Source: Brevibacterium sp. UCMA 11754 (GTDB taxonomy: Bacteria > Actinomycetota > Actinomycetes > Actinomycetales > Brevibacteriaceae). Taken from it: a stretch of 64,000 bases of DNA. The notes below the pieces were generated by a model. That model had not been told where the DNA came from. It saw nothing but the letters and a program-made list of their open reading frames with translations, and did no database searches. The stretch covers positions 89,365-153,364 of the forward strand of contig NZ_JACBOT010000028.1 of assembly GCF_021532275.1 (NCBI RefSeq). The letters are read 5' to 3'. Positions 34,014 to 42,903 of this stretch are shown here, in pieces. How positions within the stretch are numbered: the first letter of the stretch is position 1; the number at the start of each line of letters is the position of its first letter. The position numbers were made by a program, and so were the translations under genes.

Positions 34014-36257
34014 TCAGCGAGCGCTCAGAAATCCGAGTGATCTCGCCCTGGCGATGGCTTCGGCCCGGTTCGAGACCTCGAACTTCCGATACAGCACCGA
34101 GAGTCGGTTCTTCACGGTTCCGGTGGCCTGATCGAGCTCGACCGAGATCTCCGCGACCGACAGTCCACGCGAGAGCAGATTGAGCAACTGTGCCTCATTC
34201 GCGCTCAGCTGCGGCATCGAGGCCTCGCCGACGGCCACAGCTGAGATCGTGCGCAGGCGCGACATGAGTTCCGCGGTACTGCGGAAGTGTCCGGAGAAAG
34301 CCGCAGCTGCCTCTCGCCACGCGGGGGCGTCCTCCGTGAGATCGATGAGCCGATTGCGATCCTTCTGCGGGATGAACGCGAGCGGCAGCAGAGAACTCAC
34401 CCATGTCGACAACCCCACAGCGGTGATGAATTCGGCGGTCGCGGCCGCTTCGTCTCCGGTGCGCAGCAGCGCGGCGGCCCTGATCGCTGCCAACTCGGCC
34501 CGACTCTTCGGAGTCAGCGATCGATGGTAGAACCAGTTGTCCGCCGAGGCGATGGCATCCTCGTACCGGCCTGCGACGAGCTTGCCGCGGATGCTGAGGA
34601 CGATGCGGGAATCGGCACCCGGTGAGATGCGCTCGAACTCCAGCTCGGCCCATTTCAGCTGCCCCAGACAGATGAAGACCATACTGCGGCTTGCCGCGAG
34701 CAGCTCCCGACCCGCCGGCGAGATGACTTCGGCGTCGTTGAGGTTCTCCACATCGTCATTGGCGAAGAGCAGACCGGACTCCGCCGTGGCCGACAGGATC
34801 GCAAGTGTGCGCCCGATGACAGAGGGATAGACACCGAGCGATCGGTTCTCAGGGTAGGCCGCGAGGTTGTCGCGCTCCTCTCGCGCCCGATCCAGATCGA
34901 GACGATCGAGGGCTCTCAGTGCCGCCGCGATGCTTTGGGCTGGATGGACCAATTCGTCGATCATCACTGGACTCGACTTCTCATCGAACAACCATGCCAG
35001 GTGCTGATCCGCGCGCTCATGATCACCGCTGACCGCTGCGATGAGCGCCGTCCAGGCGTATGCGGCAGGCAGCAGGAAGTCGCCGTCGATGTGTGTGGTC
35101 TCCGCACTCGACTCGATGTCGTGGAGAATCGAGATGGCTCGACGGGGCTGCGCCGCGTGGAAGAGTGAGATCGCCGTGAGCAGCCGAATGACGAGGTGGG
35201 CGCGCGTGGCCCGAATGGCAGTCGATGCTGCGAGTCCGAGAGCGGCGGCCGCTCCATGGTGCCCCTCGCCCTGCAGCCCGATCATTCGACGAAGCGTCTC
35301 AATGTATCCGCCCTGGCTCATCTCGCCGAACCCGGGAAGCCGCAGCCTCATTCTCCCGGGGCCCGTCTCCGCTATCACAGCGCTTCGGATCCGTTCAGGC
35401 GACGGATCGTCGGCGACCTCGTCCATGGCATCTTCCGCCAGCGCCGCGAAGAAGCTGAGTCCCGGATCGGCATTCCTGGCTCCCGACGGCAGATGGCCGA
35501 AGGCGATGCACGCGGCTTGCGGTGTGAGCAGGAAAATCGCAAGACCGCCAGCATCCCTGATGCGTGAGAGCTCTGACCACAGACCAGCCCGTCGGGTCAG
35601 GACGAGGGCATCGGCGAGAACGCCGACATCTGGGCTGGCCGTCTCCTCGAGGTGGGTCACGAGGACAGAGACAAGCTCGAGGACCACCTCGGCGGACTCA
35701 GGGTCGGCGGCGAAGGTATGGCGCAGCTTGGCCGCGATGAGCATCGGAATCTTCAGCAGTCTGGCGCGCCCGCTGCCGCCGTCGGGGACGAGCACACCGC
35801 TCATGCGCAGTCGCAGGAGAATGCCGTCCGGATCCTGAGCACTGATTCCGCCGTCTCCGCCCGAGAGCAGCGCCGAGAGTGCCAGCAGAGCCGTCTGGTT
35901 GGTGAAGGGGCTCAGATGCGCAAGGACAGCAGCCGCCCGTTCATCGCTCTCGCTGATGCCGAGACTCAGCGTCGGCGACTGTGCCGCCACATAGTCGGCG
36001 AAGCTCGTCGACTCAAGATCCACGACGAAGTTCGCGAGCGACGCTGCTTCGACCGCCATCTTCCCGAGGCTCAGGCTCCCTCCGCTGGCGGAGAAGAGCT
36101 CGGCGGCGAACACCGGATCGTCGAGACTGAGTTCGCGGGCGAACTCCTCAAACGTCAGGTTGGGTTCGGCGGCGTTGCCCGAATCGGCAATCGGGACCAT
36201 CTTCTCCAGACCTCCATCTCGGCGGGGCACTCCCGCACTGCGCTGATCGACGAACAT
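34014..36257 (-). CDS. Large LuxR-type regulator lacking a recognisable ATPase domain
   Basis: 747 aa. The C-terminal 65 residues are a LuxR helix-turn-helix (LSANEAQLLNLLSRGLSVAE, QATGTVKNRLSVLYRKFEVS). The remaining 680 residues are helical, Ala/Leu-rich repeats resembling the winged-helix and TPR part of MalT/LAL regulators, but no good P-loop is present; SLSLGKMA near residue 65 lacks the Ser/Thr and is probably chance. GGAGAGAGG precedes ATG 36257; an ATG at 36446 would add 63 residues. It is divergent from the FemAB-like/flippase pair and resembles in size the three regulators at 51432-59558, so control of the glycan locus is a reasonable guess. Confidence 0.75.
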   Translation of the reverse strand: MFVDQRSAGVPRRDGGLEKMVPIADSGNAAEPNLTFEEFARELSLDDPVFAAELFSASGGSLSLGKMAVEAASLANFVVDLESTSFADYVAAQSPTLSLGISESDERAAAVLAHLSPFTNQTALLALSALLSGGDGGISAQDPDGILLRLRMSGVLVPDGGSGRARLLKIPMLIAAKLRHTFAADPESAEVVLELVSVLVTHLEETASPDVGVLADALVLTRRAGLWSELSRIRDAGGLAIFLLTPQAACIAFGHLPSGARNADPGLSFFAALAEDAMDEVADDPSPERIRSAVIAETGPGRMRLRLPGFGEMSQGGYIETLRRMIGLQGEGHHGAAAALGLAASTAIRATRAHLVIRLLTAISLFHAAQPRRAISILHDIESSAETTHIDGDFLLPAAYAWTALIAAVSGDHERADQHLAWLFDEKSSPVMIDELVHPAQSIAAALRALDRLDLDRAREERDNLAAYPENRSLGVYPSVIGRTLAILSATAESGLLFANDDVENLNDAEVISPAGRELLAASRSMVFICLGQLKWAELEFERISPGADSRIVLSIRGKLVAGRYEDAIASADNWFYHRSLTPKSRAELAAIRAAALLRTGDEAAATAEFITAVGLSTWVSSLLPLAFIPQKDRNRLIDLTEDAPAWREAAAAFSGHFRSTAELMSRLRTISAVAVGEASMPQLSANEAQLLNLLSRGLSVAEISVELDQATGTVKNRLSVLYRKFEVSNRAEAIARARSLGFLSAR

Positions 36258-36481
36258 CTCGATGCCTCTCTCCGATCCGCTTCGCAGGCGAGAATTCGCC
36301 CATGACGTCTCCAGGACGGGACCGAGTCGGTCCTTCGCTGTGCCTTCATTGTGGGGCAGCCACGGGTTCGTGGCCGACCTCTCGGTCGCGGCCTGCGGGA
36401 AGCCGTCAGGGTTGTGCGGGACGGCGAAATAGTCCGCCAAAGGCATGGAGCTGGTGGTCGGCCCCCCGTACGCTGAAGCCC

Positions 36482-37696
36482 ATGTACACGGTTCGCACGA
36501 TCCAGACGGATGAATTCTGGAGATTCCTCGACCGCACCGGCGGTGCCAGCTACCAGCAGACTCCCGAGTGGGGCCGTGCCCGCAGCGCCGACTGGGGCCA
36601 CGAGCTTGTGGGCTGGTTCGGTTCCGGCGACGAGCCGGTTTCAGCGGCCGTCATCAGGTATCGGCGGCTTCCCGGCGCGGATCTGCGCTTCGCGTTCATT
36701 CCGCAAGGACCTCTCATCGACTGGACCTCGCCGGACCTGAGTGACCAGTTCTCCGCTCTCGAGGCGCATCTGAGATCGAGGCGCGTGTTCGGTCTGCGCA
36801 TCACTCCACCTGTGACGCTGCGCCGATGGGACGCGGCCACCGTCAAGGCGGGTCTGGCCGATGACGACATCGCCCGCTTCTCAGACCTCGCACCCGACGA
36901 TGTCAGCCCGGTGGCCCTCCGCCTCGTCCGGGTGCTCAAAGAGCTGGGATGGCGGGAGGCCTGCGGCGATGCCGACTCTGACGCCAGTCAGCCTCGGATG
37001 AACTTCCATCTCAGTTTGGACGGCGGCTCCGAGGAGACGGCGTTGGCCCGGATGTCCAAGGCGTGGCGGAAGAATATCCGCAAAGCGGAGCGGGCGGAGG
37101 TCGAGGTGGCGCTGGGAGGGCCAGACGACCTCGGCGATGTTCATCGCCTCTACCTCGAGACCGCAGGGCGGAACGGCTTCGATCCGCAGCCGCTGGGCTA
37201 CTTCGAGGCGATGTGGAATTCGATGGGCAGAGAATTCCCGGGCAGCTTCGCACTGGACATCGCTCGACACGAGGGAACCGCGGTCGCCGCAAGTGCCACG
37301 GCACTAGTCGGGCGACGGGCGCAGGGAGTCTTCGCTGCGACCAGCGGAATCAGGCCGCAGACCAAACCCTCGAATGCCGTGTACTGGACGATCATCCGCC
37401 GTGCCATCGCAGAGGGCGCAGAGGTCTTCGACATCGGCGGAGTCGATGACACCCTCGACGACAGTGATCCAGCGGCGGGACTCATCCGGTTCAAGGCTGA
37501 TATGGGAGCAGACGCCCACGAATACATCGGCACCTGGGACCTACCCCTGCGACCGCAGATCTATACCCTCTTCACGAAGCTGCTCCCCCTCCGTGCTCGG
37601 TTGCGCGCAGGAGTGCCCGCACGCCTGTTGCGGCATCCCGCAAGGACCTCGCCGATTCGGCCCGAGACGGAGTCGGCATCGATAGCATTTCGATGA
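36482..37696 (+). CDS. FemAB-like aminoacyl/acyltransferase (GNAT fold)
   Basis: 404 aa, the length of FemX-type enzymes, and the most canonical of the three in this window. Seen: YQQTPEWGRARSADWGHELV at the N-terminus, FIPQGPLID, the central KAWRKNIRKAERAEVEVALG, and the C-terminal FDIGGVDDTL and RFKADMGADAHEYIGTWDLP that mark FemAB proteins. Known members add amino acids from aminoacyl-tRNA to the peptidoglycan stem. In this setting the acceptor could instead be the surface glycan or its lipid-linked precursor. ATG 36482 follows TACGCT by seven bases without a ribosome site, so it may be leaderless. It is followed by the flippase gene. Confidence 0.85.
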   Translation: MYTVRTIQTDEFWRFLDRTGGASYQQTPEWGRARSADWGHELVGWFGSGDEPVSAAVIRYRRLPGADLRFAFIPQGPLIDWTSPDLSDQFSALEAHLRSRRVFGLRITPPVTLRRWDAATVKAGLADDDIARFSDLAPDDVSPVALRLVRVLKELGWREACGDADSDASQPRMNFHLSLDGGSEETALARMSKAWRKNIRKAERAEVEVALGGPDDLGDVHRLYLETAGRNGFDPQPLGYFEAMWNSMGREFPGSFALDIARHEGTAVAASATALVGRRAQGVFAATSGIRPQTKPSNAVYWTIIRRAIAEGAEVFDIGGVDDTLDDSDPAAGLIRFKADMGADAHEYIGTWDLPLRPQIYTLFTKLLPLRARLRAGVPARLLRHPARTSPIRPETESASIAFR

Positions 37697-37741
37697 GTGG
37701 GGCGCGTGCGAGCCTCAGCTCCGGTCGAAAGGACATCCGAC

Positions 37742-39052
37742 ATGCCGAACGCCTCGCTGCTGCTCGTCACTGTCGGAAACGTCTCCACCGCCGCCGCGCA
37801 GTGGTACCTCGTGTGGTTCTTCGCTCGGCAGGACGGGCCCCAGGCAGTCGGCCAGTATTCGACCCTCATCGCGACACTGACCCCGGTGTTCATTCTGTCC
37901 CAGCTGGGTCTGCGCAATCTCTATCTCACCCTGCAGCGCCGGGTTAGCTGGCGAGTATATCTCGGCGTCAGACTCTCAACAGCAGTGATCGCCACCGCTG
38001 TCGGGCTCATGGCGATCCACGTTCTGTATGCCGATGTCGACTGGCGCATGGCGTTCGCCGTACTCGTCATCAAGGTCAGCGACTCCATCGGCGATCTGTT
38101 CTTCGCACGTCTGCAGAGGGCCGAGCGGCTCACCACATTTGGGATCATCCTCATCGTCAGTGCCCTCGTATCTGCCGGTGTCGTCACGGTCATCATGGTC
38201 TCCACCGGATCGGTGGTGGCCGCACTGTGGGGCGTGGCGGGCACTGCCGTGGTCGGTGCCGTCGTCACCGCTCACCTCGGCATCCGCGCTTCGGTCCCTC
38301 GACCGAACTTCGCAGAGGCCCCCGCGCCACGCATAGTCCCCGAGGCCCGTGCCCTGCTCGCCGCCGGGCTGCCGCTGTCTCTGATGCAGGGAATCTATTC
38401 GCTCATGTCCTACACGCCTTTGGGAGTGGTCGCTCTGTTCGGCTCTGCCGATGAGGTCGGCCGGTATGCCTCGGCCGCCTACCTCGTGGTGTTCGCCAAT
38501 CTCGTCGGGGCCTCGCTCGAGACAGTGATCCTGCCCGTCTACCGACGCCACTACGACGCCGCCGGACCGACGTCACTGCTGCGGGCCGCTCTGGTTCGGG
38601 GTCTCATCGTCATGGGCCTCATGACTCCGCTGATCGTCCTTGCCCTGTTCGTCGGAAGTCCGCTGCTGAGCGCCGTCTACGGTGACGAATTCGCCCTGTC
38701 CCGGCCGGCCATCGGCATGCTCTCGCTCGCAGCGGTCGTCACCGTCCCCACCTACCTGCTGTCCGCGACCCTTCTGGTGCTCAATCGGTATTGGGCCACC
38801 ACTTCAGTGGGGGCATTCGCGGTGCTCGTGGCACTCGGTAGCGGTTGGGCTGCGGGGACTCTCGGCCTCCCTGCCGTCGAAGCAGGGTGTATCGCGCTGC
38901 TCTGCGGTTCACTGGGCCGCTACGGGGGCGAGCTCGTCCTCGCATCGCTGCCTGCCCGTCCGGGAGCGCATCCCCACGCTGGCGGTCATGAGGTCGTGGT
39001 CACTGCTGAACCAGCACCCCGAACGATCCGAAATACACGGCCCACAGGGTGA
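37742..39052 (+). CDS. Oligosaccharide flippase (Wzx-like, MOP superfamily)
   Basis: 436 aa, about twelve helices evenly spread, with MOP/polysaccharide-transporter traits (QYSTLIATLTPVFILSQLGL, EVGRYASAAYLVVFANLVGA, YGDEFALSRPAIGMLSLAAV). It should flip the lipid-linked glycan unit to the outer face. ATG 37742 has AAAGGA eight bases upstream; a GTG at 37697 directly after the FemAB-like stop is a weaker choice. Its last 53 bases overlap the convergent EpsG-like gene (39000-39052), an antisense 3' overlap. Confidence 0.85.
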   Translation: MPNASLLLVTVGNVSTAAAQWYLVWFFARQDGPQAVGQYSTLIATLTPVFILSQLGLRNLYLTLQRRVSWRVYLGVRLSTAVIATAVGLMAIHVLYADVDWRMAFAVLVIKVSDSIGDLFFARLQRAERLTTFGIILIVSALVSAGVVTVIMVSTGSVVAALWGVAGTAVVGAVVTAHLGIRASVPRPNFAEAPAPRIVPEARALLAAGLPLSLMQGIYSLMSYTPLGVVALFGSADEVGRYASAAYLVVFANLVGASLETVILPVYRRHYDAAGPTSLLRAALVRGLIVMGLMTPLIVLALFVGSPLLSAVYGDEFALSRPAIGMLSLAAVVTVPTYLLSATLLVLNRYWATTSVGAFAVLVALGSGWAAGTLGLPAVEAGCIALLCGSLGRYGGELVLASLPARPGAHPHAGGHEVVVTAEPAPRTIRNTRPTG

Positions 39053-40094
39053 ACGCGAGCAGCAGACACAGCCTGACGATCATCTGCCCCCTGCCCTGAT
39101 ACCTGAGGAAGGGTATCGAGACGAGGACGGGGACGAGCGACCAGGAGTAGGCGGCGAGGCGGTCGCTGAAGTAGACGAAGCCCATACACAGGAAATAGCA
39201 GTTGAGGAGAATGAAGGCGTTGACGAGCTTCGGGTACCACTCGGGTAGGAACTCGAGCCTCTTGACCGCCCCATAGGCGATGAGCAGGGGGCCGGCACTG
39301 AAGAGCCAGAAGCTCGGCCGATTCGTCCCGCCCACATAGGTCTCCTCGAGCTCGGGGTCGGAGTAGGTCTCAACCAGGTCGATGTTCGAGCTCAGAGGCT
39401 CCGCGAGCCGACCGTTGAAGCCGGTGAAGTAGAGGACGGAGAAGAGCGCCCACGCTCCGAGCAGGATGTCGGTGCGCAGACGGACGACACGGACGAGGAG
39501 AATGAGGATTGCGGCGGCGATGGCCGACCAGTGGAAGAGAACGCCGACGACCAGGGCGAGCACGATCCACACCATCCTGGCGTTCCGCAGCACGAGTGCC
39601 AGCGCGAGGAACAGGAACGAGATCGACAGGCCCTGGCGCAGCAGGAAGCTCGAATAGTCCATGAAGAAGCCGAAGCAGAAGGTCACATAGAGCACCACTG
39701 CCGTCTGCCAGCCCGATCCGAGCACCAGCCAAAGGGTGATGACGAGCATGACCCCGCAGATGGCAGCGGTGACGAGGAAATAGACCTGGGTGTCATGGGT
39801 GAATACGCCGATCGTCCAGTTGAACAGCAGGAACGCCGGTTCCCGACCGTCGGTGATCGAGGCATAGAAGACCTCGTTGATGGGGGCGAAGCTCAAGGAC
39901 TCGAATTCGAGGGCATAGCGGGACTTGTCGACCACGTCGTAGTTCGCGGGCGCAGCGGCGAGGACCGTGATTGCGGTTAGGGACGCGATCGGGAAGAGCG
40001 CATTGCTCCAATGTCGGAACTTCGACGCTTCGCCGACCACGCTGAAGCCGACGATCCACAGGGACGCAAGTGCGAACCAGGCAGTCAGAAACAT
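39000..40094 (-). CDS. EpsG-like polysaccharide polymerase (Wzy role)
   Basis: 364 aa, about ten to eleven helices with the EpsG pattern: NYDVVDKSRYALEFESL after two helices, an early acidic loop (ASITDGREPAFLLFNW), FFMDYSSFLLRQGLSISFLF with the conserved Arg-Gln, and FHWSAI. EpsG-type proteins are membrane polymerases or their partners in exopolysaccharide assembly. It is the last gene of the ten-gene operon, three bases after the phosphatase stop, and overlaps the flippase end. Confidence 0.8.
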   Translation of the reverse strand: MFLTAWFALASLWIVGFSVVGEASKFRHWSNALFPIASLTAITVLAAAPANYDVVDKSRYALEFESLSFAPINEVFYASITDGREPAFLLFNWTIGVFTHDTQVYFLVTAAICGVMLVITLWLVLGSGWQTAVVLYVTFCFGFFMDYSSFLLRQGLSISFLFLALALVLRNARMVWIVLALVVGVLFHWSAIAAAILILLVRVVRLRTDILLGAWALFSVLYFTGFNGRLAEPLSSNIDLVETYSDPELEETYVGGTNRPSFWLFSAGPLLIAYGAVKRLEFLPEWYPKLVNAFILLNCYFLCMGFVYFSDRLAAYSWSLVPVLVSIPFLRYQGRGQMIVRLCLLLAFTLWAVYFGSFGVLVQQ

Positions 40095-40097
40095 CTC

Positions 40098-40700
40098 TCA
40101 CACCTCGACGCGGCGGAGCCGACGTTCCCACTCGAGAAGCGTACTGATCGCCGGCATCATTTCATCGAACATCGTCTGATGGATCGCCTCGGAACGGCCG
40201 ATCGGATCGACGACATCATCGCTCGCCCCGTCGCCGAGGACCGGACGGCGGTATCGCTGAGCCAGCGCCGCCAGGGAACGCCAGCGCTCGATCGGAGACG
40301 AGCTGTTCTCGGCCCGCACCAGCGGCAGGATGCGAGCGAATTCACGCAGCGTGAACGTGTGTCTGAGGGCTGACGGCAGCATCTGCACGACAGTCGCCCG
40401 GTGGGCCCTCTCCATCGTGAGGACGAGATCGGCGACACTAATGTGCTCGATCTCGAGCCTGCGCGCCCGGAACCCGTCGAATGTGATCCCGTGCGGGGCC
40501 GCGATCCGTGCGATCTGCGGCGTTACGTTGTCACCCGTCAGGCCGCTGGTGCCAGCGCTCGAGACTTCGAACTGCGCGGGCGCCATTGCGTCGAATCCGC
40601 ACTGCAGGAACTTCTCGGTCAGCGGGGACCGGCAGATGTTTCCAGTGCACACCACGAGAATGCGGAATGTCCTGTCGTCGATCTCCCATCGTGCGGTCAT
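40098..40700 (-). CDS. Low-molecular-weight protein-tyrosine phosphatase (Wzb-like)
   Basis: 200 aa. P-loop VCTGNICRSP with Cys 18 and Arg 24 (CX5R); the general-acid Asp is in VVDPIGRSEAIH near the C-terminus. In capsule and exopolysaccharide loci this enzyme dephosphorylates the tyrosine autokinase that controls chain length and export, here presumably the protein at 42900-44555. ATG 40700 overlaps the GT2 stop (ATGA); longer frames upstream lie inside the GT2 gene in another frame. Confidence 0.9.
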   Translation of the reverse strand: MTARWEIDDRTFRILVVCTGNICRSPLTEKFLQCGFDAMAPAQFEVSSAGTSGLTGDNVTPQIARIAAPHGITFDGFRARRLEIEHISVADLVLTMERAHRATVVQMLPSALRHTFTLREFARILPLVRAENSSSPIERWRSLAALAQRYRRPVLGDGASDDVVDPIGRSEAIHQTMFDEMMPAISTLLEWERRLRRVEV

Positions 40701-41788
40701 CGCAGACCATCCACCAGTCCGGCGAGGCGGAACATCGCCCGATAATCGAGGAGATTGTAGGCGGAGCTCAGCAGACGCCTGCTTGGTCCGAGTCCGCGGA
40801 CGCGGACCGAAGGCACCTGCGCTCGGTAGTCCTTGGCCCGCGCCAACCGACCCTCGCGCGGAACCTCGCAGTCGCGATGATGGAGGTCCCTCATGCATGA
40901 GAAGACGTTCTTCGCTCTGATGAAGTCCACCGCCGCGACGAGTTCCGCTGACCCTGTGCTCCGCGCCCATTCGCCGAGGCGGTCCCCGACGAGCGTGAGA
41001 TCCCTGAACTTGTCGGGGAGGTAGCGGTCGGTCGCGGAGCCGGCGCTGTCGCGACGGTAGAAGTGGCCGATGATCGGCACGGATTTCATCGTCTGGGCGC
41101 GATCGAGGCAGGCGAGGTTGAACACAAGGTCCTCGCCCATCTTGAGGCCCTCGACGAATCGGCATTCGCCCTCGTCGAGCAGGGTCCGCCGGTAGGCCTT
41201 GTCCCACACGGCATTCGCGCTCTCGTCGGCGATCATCGTCGCGAGGCTCCGCTGGTCAAGAGACACATCGCGGACCTCGGCGAGCAGCTCGCGGAGACGA
41301 CATTGCGCGACCCTGACGGCCCAGGCGTTGCCGGCTGACTCACCACCGACGAAGTCGCCGCCCCCCGTGATACTGCGGTCGTCGGCGAAGCTCGGGACAC
41401 CGATGTCCGCGGGATCGTCGCTCGAACCGAAGCACACAATGTCGGCGTCCTCACCTCCGGCGAGGACGATCGCCTCGCACAGCAGCGGGTCGGTGAGCAT
41501 GTCGTCGGCATCGACGAACACGACCCATTCTCCTGCTGCGGCAGCGAGTCCCCGGTTCCGAGCGGCGGAGACTCCACGATTCGGCTGGTGCACGGGTCGG
41601 ATCCGTTCATCCGCCTCGGCGAGCTCATCGATGATCGCACCGGTGGCGTCTGTTGATCCGTCGTCGACGACGATGAGTTCGAGGTTGCGGTGCGTCTGCC
41701 CCGTCACCGACTCGAGCGCGGATCTCAGACTCCGTTCGCCGTTGAAGACCGGAACGACCAACGACACCAGGGTGCCCGCGGCCATCAT
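40697..41788 (-). CDS. Family 2 glycosyltransferase
   Basis: 363 aa GT-A enzyme. VSLVVPVFNGERSLRSALES, LIVVDDGSTDATG, NRGVSAARNRGLAAA and the metal-binding VFVDADDML are all present, with a further acidic segment MGEDLVFNLACL. It should add a sugar to the lipid-linked intermediate on the cytosolic face. Two tandem ATGs (41788, 41785) overlap the stop of the GT4 gene; the stop overlaps the phosphatase ATG. Sugar specificity cannot be read. Confidence 0.9.
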   Translation of the reverse strand: MMAAGTLVSLVVPVFNGERSLRSALESVTGQTHRNLELIVVDDGSTDATGAIIDELAEADERIRPVHQPNRGVSAARNRGLAAAAGEWVVFVDADDMLTDPLLCEAIVLAGGEDADIVCFGSSDDPADIGVPSFADDRSITGGGDFVGGESAGNAWAVRVAQCRLRELLAEVRDVSLDQRSLATMIADESANAVWDKAYRRTLLDEGECRFVEGLKMGEDLVFNLACLDRAQTMKSVPIIGHFYRRDSAGSATDRYLPDKFRDLTLVGDRLGEWARSTGSAELVAAVDFIRAKNVFSCMRDLHHRDCEVPREGRLARAKDYRAQVPSVRVRGLGPSRRLLSSAYNLLDYRAMFRLAGLVDGLR

Positions 41789-42903
41789 CTCGTGCCCCGG
41801 CTCACTGCGATCCGGCCAGCGCCGGGGTCGCTTGGGTCTGTCAGGGCCTCGAGGAGGTTTCTCACGGCATCGGCCGATCGTGTGGAGTCGAGGGCGGTGC
41901 GGTCATAGGACAGTGGAGCGGTCATTCGGCCGGAGGACCACTCCGCCCAGATCGATGCGACGAGGGCATCCACATCGCCATCGGCGACAAGGACCGCTTC
42001 GGGGACATCACGGACGCCTTTGACGTCGAAGGCATAGGCGCGACGGCCCACGGCCAATCCCTCCAACATCACGCGTGGAAGACCTTCCCAGGTCGCCGTG
42101 TGGAGGAGGCCGTGGCTTCCTCTCAGTGCCGCGGCTGCGGAACCCGATCCGGCAGCGGCGACATTCTGTGTGAGACCGAGCCTGCGGATTCTGTCGTTGA
42201 CGACCCCACGCCGGGAGCCTTCACCGATCATGCGCAACCGGAAGTCGACTCCGAGGAATCGCAGTCCGGCGGCGACGTCGACGGCCGACTCCGGCCGCTT
42301 GCGGGCACTGAACTCACCGATCCACACAAGTTCGAGCCGCCCCTCATGCGGCGCCTGCGACTGCAATGACTGGGGCGGACGTTCCTCGGAAGGCGGGCTT
42401 GCCTCCCGATATCGATCGAGGTCGAGCCCGACGCCCGTGTGCAGACGAAGCAGCCGCCGCGAGGCGACTCTCGCGGTGAACCACGCATGATCGTCGGAGT
42501 TGATCGTGATCACTGCGTCGGTGCGTCGCAGCAGCGCCTCCTCCACTATCTGCCACACCCCGTCACTGAGTCGGGTGCCGGTGTTCCAGTGGAGCCCATG
42601 GCAGAAGTAGACGACGGGGATTCTCAGCCGTGCGGTCCGCACGAGCGCAGATGCCGTTGCGGAGTTCGTCAGGACGATGTCGAGGGCCTCATCCCGCGCC
42701 CAGGCTCGGAGTCCGGACCACGCGGCCAGGGTGCCCGGTCCCGGACGGCGGCCGAGCCCGGAGATGACGACGCTCTCCCCGTCCGCGGTCGGCGTTCCGG
42801 CAGCCACGGACACCGTGTGGCCCGCGTCGACCCAGGAATCGATGATTTCGTGAAAGAAGGAGTCGACCATATGCCCGACGCTGGCGAGCACACCGATCCT
42901 CAT
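41785..42903 (-). CDS. Family 4 glycosyltransferase (GT-B)
   Basis: 372 aa. N-terminal Rossmann half (MRIGVLASVGHMVDSFFHEI, VYFCHGLHWNTG); C-terminal nucleotide-sugar half with LVWIGEFSARKRPESAVDVA, FRLRMIGEGS and the acidic GT4 end SHGLLHTATWEGLPRVMLEG. The segment FCHGLHWNTG is often seen in capsular GT4 enzymes. Stop and start overlaps (ATGA) with GT2 and the Wzz/kinase gene bind it into the operon. Confidence 0.88.
   Translation of the reverse strand: MRIGVLASVGHMVDSFFHEIIDSWVDAGHTVSVAAGTPTADGESVVISGLGRRPGPGTLAAWSGLRAWARDEALDIVLTNSATASALVRTARLRIPVVYFCHGLHWNTGTRLSDGVWQIVEEALLRRTDAVITINSDDHAWFTARVASRRLLRLHTGVGLDLDRYREASPPSEERPPQSLQSQAPHEGRLELVWIGEFSARKRPESAVDVAAGLRFLGVDFRLRMIGEGSRRGVVNDRIRRLGLTQNVAAAGSGSAAAALRGSHGLLHTATWEGLPRVMLEGLAVGRRAYAFDVKGVRDVPEAVLVADGDVDALVASIWAEWSSGRMTAPLSYDRTALDSTRSADAVRNLLEALTDPSDPGAGRIAVSRGTR

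Noticed and set aside
35865..36070. P-loop candidate SLSLGKMA in the ATPase-less LuxR regulator
   Set aside because: The residue after Lys is Met, the glycines do not fit, and no Walker B follows at a proper distance.
40701..41207. Long N-terminal extension of the tyrosine phosphatase frame
   Set aside because: The extra part lies inside the GT2 gene in another frame; the ATGA overlap at 40697-40700 and the P-loop at residue 18 fix the start.
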